From NCBI RefSeq assembly GCF_000153125.2, contig NZ_CM002299.1:2988928-3052927 (forward strand): DNA of 64,000 bases, written 5' to 3'. This DNA is from Congregibacter litoralis KT71 (GTDB taxonomy: Bacteria > Pseudomonadota > Gammaproteobacteria > Pseudomonadales > Halieaceae). Below the pieces are notes generated by a model. The model worked only from the letters and a program-made list of their open reading frames with translations. It was not told where the DNA came from and did no database searches. Each line of letters opens with the position of its first letter. Within the stretch, counting starts at the first letter, position 1. Positions 63,002 through 64,000 of the stretch are shown piece by piece. The position numbers and the translations under genes are program-made.

Positions 63002-63149
63002 TATATGGCGCGCCCGGCACGATTGATGATTACGCCCTTTGGGGCGCAATCACCCTTCGGGCGGTGTCGCAAGCGACCCCGTCTAAAACGCTCCTATTCG
63101 TCGCGTTTTATCGAACGAGCACGTTCTTCGGCAGGAACACCCCGGATAC

Positions 63150-63183
63150 AAAAAAGCCCCACCCGATGGGTGAGGCTTTTTTG
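63150..63183. terminator. Bidirectional rho-independent terminator (unit 2)
   Basis: An identical copy of the unit-1 terminator, 182 bp further on. It lies 4 bp from the displaced tRNA-Arg fragment and was probably the original terminator of that tRNA gene. Confidence 0.85.
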
Positions 63184-63187
63184 TATA

Positions 63188-63232
63188 TGGCGCGCCCGGC
63201 ACGATTCGAACGTGCGACCGCCTGGTTCGTAG
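63188..63232 (-). other. Displaced 3' half of tRNA-Arg(ACG): island attachment site
   Basis: The minus strand reads CTACGAACCAGG, then CGGTC, T-stem GCACG, T-loop TTCGAAT, CGTGC, CGGGCGC and GCCA. This matches tRNA-Arg from the anticodon loop (ACG) to the CCA end, 45 nt. The 5' half is missing: upstream sequence (63233 on) has no D-arm or matching acceptor strand. This is what a tyrosine integrase leaves at the distal end when an island integrates in the anticodon loop. The intact tRNA should lie at the other end of the island, to the right of the window. Confidence 0.82.
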
Positions 63233-63672
63233 ACGCTTTTCACTTGTAACCTATTGATTTTATTGGCCTAAAAACGGCGCCCGTTGTCGTGTTTGCAGGA
63301 CAAAGCACTACTTTGCAGCACTGATGTCGGAAATTTGTCGGAAAGAAAAGCGGTCGTTCTACGCTGGGAGGTTGGGCGCCGGGCGGTCTGGTGTTTTTGT
63401 CGGAAAAAACCCTAACTTCAAACTCAAATGAACCAAGAAACAAGCAAGTACGACAAGACGAAGTATACGTTTGTCGTCAAAAACATGTGTGCCTGCGCAG
63501 TCGTCGCAAAACTGCAGCGCCGTTGTCGGAAAAAAGTCGGAAAGCGCTCAGCGCAGGCCGAGTTTCTCAGCTACGGCTTTTCCTTCTCGCTGGTGTCTCA
63601 CGCCCCACCCGAATTTTGGCCATGGGACGCTACAATGCCTCCAGCACCGGCTCCCACAGCGCAGTAGTACAG
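63233..63672. other. End of a tRNA-integrated island, no gene seen
   Basis: 440 bp without a convincing gene; plus-strand frames here have no ribosome site or recognisable domain. It holds the GTCGGAAA repeats described separately. Lower GC than the sequence to the left. Confidence 0.5.
63326..63543. repeat. Five GTCGGAAA motifs, two pairs spaced 11 bp
   Basis: GTCGGAAA at 63326, 63337, 63399, 63525 and 63536. The first two and the last two are each 11 bp apart, one helical turn, and all have the same orientation. They lie 95-310 bp inside the island from the tRNA-Arg site, the usual place of integrase arm-type or excisionase sites. Binding is inferred. Confidence 0.6.
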
Positions 63673-63999
63673 TTAGTCCCTCTGCAACAAATCTGCATGA
63701 ATTTCTTGCACTGCCGTATCGATCCCCGATTTTAAGACGGCAGCGAGGTCACGCAGAAGCGCGTCTATAGCAGCGATACGCTCTTTTTGATGATCTAAAG
63801 CGATACTTGCCTTTCGCCAGCTTTCCGGGGACTCTACTTCAACCTTATCCATAAAATGGTGGACAAGTTCATTTCGCTCGCAGACAAGCGCTTCAATTTC
63901 TTCGCGGGTCTCTGGTTCGAACGCAAATGAGCTAACCAGAGCCCAAGTTTGCGAAGAAACGTCCTTTTCGGCATCAGTGAACAATTCGCCTGTATTCAT
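63673..63999 (-). CDS. Hypothetical protein, possibly cut by the window edge
   Basis: 108 aa to a Met at 63999, which may be internal because the window ends there. The protein is helical and charged. It contains CERNELVHHFMDKV: R-N-x3-H resembles the R-x(4-6)-H motif of HEPN domains, although isolated motifs like this are common. The C-terminus HQKERIAAIDALLRDLAAVLKSG looks like a helical hairpin. It is the first gene of the tRNA-Arg-integrated island seen from this end. No function assigned. Confidence 0.5.
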   Translation of the reverse strand: MNTGELFTDAEKDVSSQTWALVSSFAFEPETREEIEALVCERNELVHHFMDKVEVESPESWRKASIALDHQKERIAAIDALLRDLAAVLKSGIDTAVQEIHADLLQRD

Positions 64000-64000
64000 T

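Larger units (their letters stand above)
62824..63206. repeat. Two 182-bp tandem repeats ending in tRNA-Arg 3' sequence
   Basis: TGGCGCGCCCGGCACGATT occurs at 62824, 63006 and 63188, exactly 182 bp apart. The two full units are identical for about 145 bp, but a 30-40-bp patch right after this word differs completely and in both forms a different hairpin: AAACAGCCC / GGGCTGTTT (62848-62867) and GATTACGCCC / GGGCGCAATC (63028-63051). Read on the minus strand each unit is a T-stem and acceptor end with CCA, then a terminator. Confidence 0.9.

Noticed and set aside
62824..63187. Two further possible tRNA-Arg genes
   Set aside because: Each has only the 3' T-stem strand and acceptor end, about 19 nt; anticodon and D arms are absent.
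62783..63249. Plus-strand frames across the 182-bp repeats
   Set aside because: They run through a terminator and tRNA-derived DNA; repetition of the translation comes from the repeat.

Overview
The window is a GC-rich chromosomal segment that most resembles a marine gammaproteobacterium of the OM60/NOR5 (Halieaceae) type. This is inferred from gene content, not from a marker gene: many secreted DUF proteins (DUF1800/DUF1501, DUF1552/DUF1592), RND pumps, a PEP-CTERM-like protein, a HiPIP, sulfatase, and acyl-CoA and crotonase genes. Two stretches look foreign: 14.86-27.11 kb and everything right of about 63.23 kb.

Layout. 1-14.26 kb: a DUF1800-DUF1501 secreted pair, a small ion channel, acyl-CoA ligase, crotonase, GST, membrane protein, quinone-reductase-like MDR, a two-gene RND pump and a RidA-like protein. 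14.28-14.85 kb: two and a half copies of a ~233-bp repeat with a long internal dyad. 14.86-27.11 kb: a mobile island of the Gamma-Mobile-Trio (GMT) type. It is bounded by imperfect inverted repeats and starts with a translationally coupled operon gmtY-gmtZ-gmtX-orf4-recD-like. The recD-like gene is split by an IS3-family element; removing the IS and one copy of its 3-bp target duplication restores an open frame of 734 codons. The cargo is small: two lipoproteins, a second IS3-family element and about 0.5 kb of apparently non-coding DNA.

27.1-43.4 kb: sulfatase, MddA-like methyltransferase, dienelactone hydrolase, a second RND pump, a DUF305-LVIVD secreted protein, GST-like protein, penicillin/AHL-acylase-like enzyme, metallo-hydrolase and DUF599 protein. 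43.6-53.1 kb: a PEP-CTERM-like protein, then a seven-gene minus-strand cluster of exported proteins (DUF1592 with CxxCH, DUF1552, a COG4315-type repeat protein, an unknown protein, an HpcH/HpaI aldolase homologue, a HiPIP and a three-heme cytochrome c). It looks like one extracytoplasmic redox system of unknown substrate. An ISL3-family element inserted in a run of eight T separates this cluster from its natural upstream region. 54.6-62.7 kb: S41 and M20 peptidases, GAF protein, RarD, DUF302, metallo-hydrolase and a frameshifted phospholipase D/cardiolipin-synthase-like gene.

62.8-64.0 kb: two 182-bp tandem repeats that carry the 3' end of tRNA-Arg plus a terminator, then a 45-nt displaced 3' half of tRNA-Arg(ACG). 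This marks the end of a second island, integrated in a tRNA gene, that continues beyond the window; five GTCGGAAA motifs, four of them in 11-bp-spaced pairs, lie just inside it.

The best candidates for new biology are the GMT island's coupled recD-like gene and terminal repeats, the seven-gene secreted redox cluster, and the repeat structures at the tRNA-Arg attachment site. No classical defence system, CRISPR array, rRNA or intact tRNA gene was seen.
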